Below the pieces are notes generated by a model, which was not told the origin of the DNA, made no database searches, and was given only the letters and a program-made list of their open reading frames with translations. From Acetivibrio ethanolgignens (GTDB lineage Bacteria > Bacillota > Clostridia > Lachnospirales > Lachnospiraceae), in NCBI RefSeq assembly GCF_001461035.1, contig NZ_LNAM01000150.1:1-40760 (forward strand): a stretch of DNA of 40,760 nt, in the 5' to 3' direction. Positions 39,175 through 40,760 of this stretch are shown here, piece by piece. The position numbers were made by a program, and so were the translations under genes. How positions within the stretch are numbered: the stretch's first letter is position 1; each line of letters starts with the position of its first letter.

Positions 39175-40723
39175 CAATGCTCTCTAATCCCACTGCCAAT
39201 CACCTTATCTTCCATTAGAATACTAATATAATATGCCTGTTTATATAGCTGTAAACAGGCTTCTTCTTTTCTTCCCTGCTTCTCCCAAACATATGCTTTA
39301 TTTGCGAGTATTTTATCCAACAGTAGCCCTCGTCTACATTTCAATACCAATCTTATTGCCTTTTCATGCCACTCCAATGCCTCTTCATATCTCTTCATTT
39401 CCTCCAGGTAGACTGGCAGATTTTCCATAAAAATTAATACTCCTGTTGTTCTATGTTGGTTTTTCACACTGCTTTGGTCACACCCTGTCAAAACATCTTC
39501 ATATATTTCTATTCCACGCTCCTTCTCTCCAATTTCAATGTGTGCCAATGCAATTCCATTCAATATTACCATTTCTTGTCTGGTTAGAATATACTCTTTA
39601 AAGGATAACTTTTCATAATTTTTCAATGTAAGAGAAAGTGCCTCCCCAAATACTTCTAATGCTTCCTGATAAGTAAGCTCTCCTAATTGCACTCGAACCA
39701 TAGTCTTCATATAAAGCAAATATTGTCTGCCTTCCAACGTATCTCCACATTCAAAAAGTTCTAACTCCTTCCTTGCTTCTTTAAATTTTCTATGTCCCAT
39801 CAACCAGTCTATTTTCCACTTCTTTTCCAGTTTTTTAAAATCCCAAATAGCAAGCTCTGTACTTCGCTTTTCTTTTCTCCACCCCAAACGCTCCGTAAGT
39901 TTCCCAAAATTTCGTTCATGAGCCCTCCTCCCTTTTTAATACGGGCAAGTGTTTCCGGTTCGCAAATTCCTTCACTTAGTTGCTCCTGCGTAAAGCCTCT
40001 ACCAATTCGATTTTTGCGAATAACCTCTTTTTCAACATAAAACTGCTTTTTTAAACGTACAAGTATTCCTGTTTTTTCATCTATATAACCATATTCTTTA
40101 CAAATATCCTCAAGTATCATATACTCTTCTGTAAACTTTTTTGCTTCCTCAGTCTTTCCCAATTCATTTTTCACAAATATTTGCAGCTGAAGAAGCTCTC
40201 GCAAATAACAAATAGAATCTATATCTATTAGAAGTTTTACCGCATCCTCCCCTACTTTCTCTGCTTCCTGCCAAAGTTTCTCTTTTATTAGTTCTCTTTC
40301 TAATAACATTGCTGCATAAGGATAAATCTTTCCTTTTTCTTCTATATCCTTCCATTGTTTTTCCATATAAGTAAGAGCTTTCTGCATAAAAGCAATTCGT
40401 CTTTTTCCTTGTTTCTTTTTTTCTCCCCATAAAATCAAAAGCATTAGCTCATCTCGTCCCATTGCCAGGTTCCAAATATCTTTCTCCCTTATAAATGGCA
40501 ATGTCCTTTCTATTGCTTTTTCCAGCCACAAAACACATTCTTTTTCTGATGTTTCCCAGAAAAGCAGTGCTTTTACCATATCTATATACTGCCAGTGCAG
40601 CACATACTTTTCTTTGAGATTTTTTTCATAATTCTTTAAAAATTCTTTTATAAGTGATACCTTTCCCTCCTGGAGAGCCTCCTCTATCTTTTCTCTCATC
40701 TCATAAAAAAGTGTCTTCGACAC
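39114..40723 (-). pseudogene. TPR-HTH-TPR transcriptional regulator, frameshifted
   Basis: Two overlapping frames together make one regulator of about 536 residues. The first frame (GTG 40723, stop at 39809) has a helical TPR-like region (1-225), then a Cro/C1-type HTH from about 231 (VIRKNRIGRGFTQEQLSEGI, CEPETLARIKKG). At codons 263-264, in an A5 run (39933-39937), the frame is lost. Adding one A restores KKGRRAHERNFGKLTERLGW, the natural continuation of the HTH, and runs into the second frame (to 39114). That frame holds TPR repeats (ELTYQEALEVFGEAL, EKERGIEIYEDVL, RYEEALEWHEKAI, RKEEACLQLYKQA). The internal HTH between two TPR blocks is typical of clostridial peptide-sensing-type regulators. 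GGGGAGTT precedes the GTG. The change could be a true mutation, phase variation in the A run, or a sequencing error. Confidence 0.82.
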
Positions 40724-40737
40724 ATCAACTCCCCTAG

Positions 40738-40755
40738 CCCCTCATTCATGAGGGG
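40738..40755. promoter_or_regulatory. Near-perfect palindrome just upstream of the regulator gene
   Basis: CCCCTCATTCATGAGGGG: two exact 8-bp arms around a 2-bp centre, ending 15 bp before the GTG start codon of the TPR-HTH regulator. It could be an autoregulatory operator or a translational hairpin in the leader. The core CATGA also occurs in the arms of the inverted repeat at 38913-38956. Confidence 0.5.
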
Positions 40756-40760
40756 AATTA

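Noticed and set aside
39928-39940. Programmed -1 ribosomal frameshifting in the regulator gene
   Set aside because: The A5G3 stretch does not form a standard X-XXY-YYZ heptamer in the zero frame: slipping the first Lys codon back would place its tRNA on TAA. The Shine-Dalgarno-like GGAGG lies downstream, where it would not stimulate -1 slippage.
1-40760. CRISPR array, prophage, integrase, transposase or tRNA attachment site
   Set aside because: No regularly spaced repeats, no recombinase or transposase motifs and no tRNA-like sequence were seen. Mobility of the 37.4-40.7 kb region rests only on AT-richness and content.

Overview
The window is chromosomal DNA from a low-to-mid GC Gram-positive anaerobe, most likely a motile member of the Lachnospiraceae (Clostridia). 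The basis is AGGAGG-type ribosome binding sites, TTGACA/TATAAT-type promoters, a large Bacillus/Clostridium-type SRP RNA, a BofA-like sporulation protein next to a DUF2508-type protein, a Firmicute-style Tad/Flp pilus cluster, and flagellin. No CRISPR array, tRNA, rRNA, integrase or insertion sequence was seen.

Layout. (1) 0.1-6.6 kb, minus strand: D-aminoacyl-tRNA deacylase, a 983-residue protein with a FliK-like C-terminus, flagellin, FliS and a LacI-type regulator. A candidate sigma-28 promoter precedes the flagellar genes. (2) 6.6-9.8 kb: a NiaR-type niacin repressor and an alpha/beta hydrolase (plus), a compact structured small RNA with its own promoter (minus, 8206-8334), and a cytoplasmic GH13 glycosidase (minus). 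(3) 9.86-12.3 kb, plus: a Zn/Cd-type ArsR repressor and a P1B ATPase with a His/Cys-rich N-terminus. (4) 12.3-16.0 kb, minus: PepV-like dipeptidase, three-S1-domain protein, a small membrane-anchored coiled-coil protein and a small alarmone synthetase. (5) 16.1-25.1 kb, minus: a tightly overlapping Tad pilus operon read from one strong promoter, in the order prepilin peptidase, TadZ/CpaE, TadA, TadB, TadC, a 57-residue Flp pilin, DUF5702-type protein, TadE-like pseudopilin with Cys/His repeats, a second prepilin peptidase, a small TadE-like protein and an FHA protein. (6) 25.1-28.6 kb: bofA, a DUF2508-type gene, and a CsoR-controlled copper operon copA-csoR-copZ with its operator. (7) 28.7-36.9 kb: murA, shikimate kinase, flavin reductase, an Ig-like protein, a CBS-containing Mn pyrophosphatase, a TPR protein and a cyclic-nucleotide-binding-domain protein. 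(8) 37.0-37.4 kb: SRP RNA with promoter and terminator.

The last 3.4 kb (37.4-40.76 kb) is AT-rich accessory DNA and is the most interesting part. A Sec-secreted protein with a polymorphic-toxin-like C-terminus is followed 20 bp later by a probable immunity gene. Upstream lie a 12-bp inverted repeat, a 51-residue secreted-peptide-like ORF on the opposite strand, and a TPR-HTH-TPR regulator that converges on and overlaps the peptide ORF. The regulator carries a one-base frameshift in an A5 run. I infer a peptide-sensing (RRNPP-like) control unit attached to a toxin/immunity pair. This is a hypothesis.

The second noteworthy object is the small RNA at 8206-8334. It has a consensus promoter, a perfect three-way junction, end-to-end pairing and an intrinsic terminator, and I could not assign it to a known family. 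All positions were read by hand and no database search was run.
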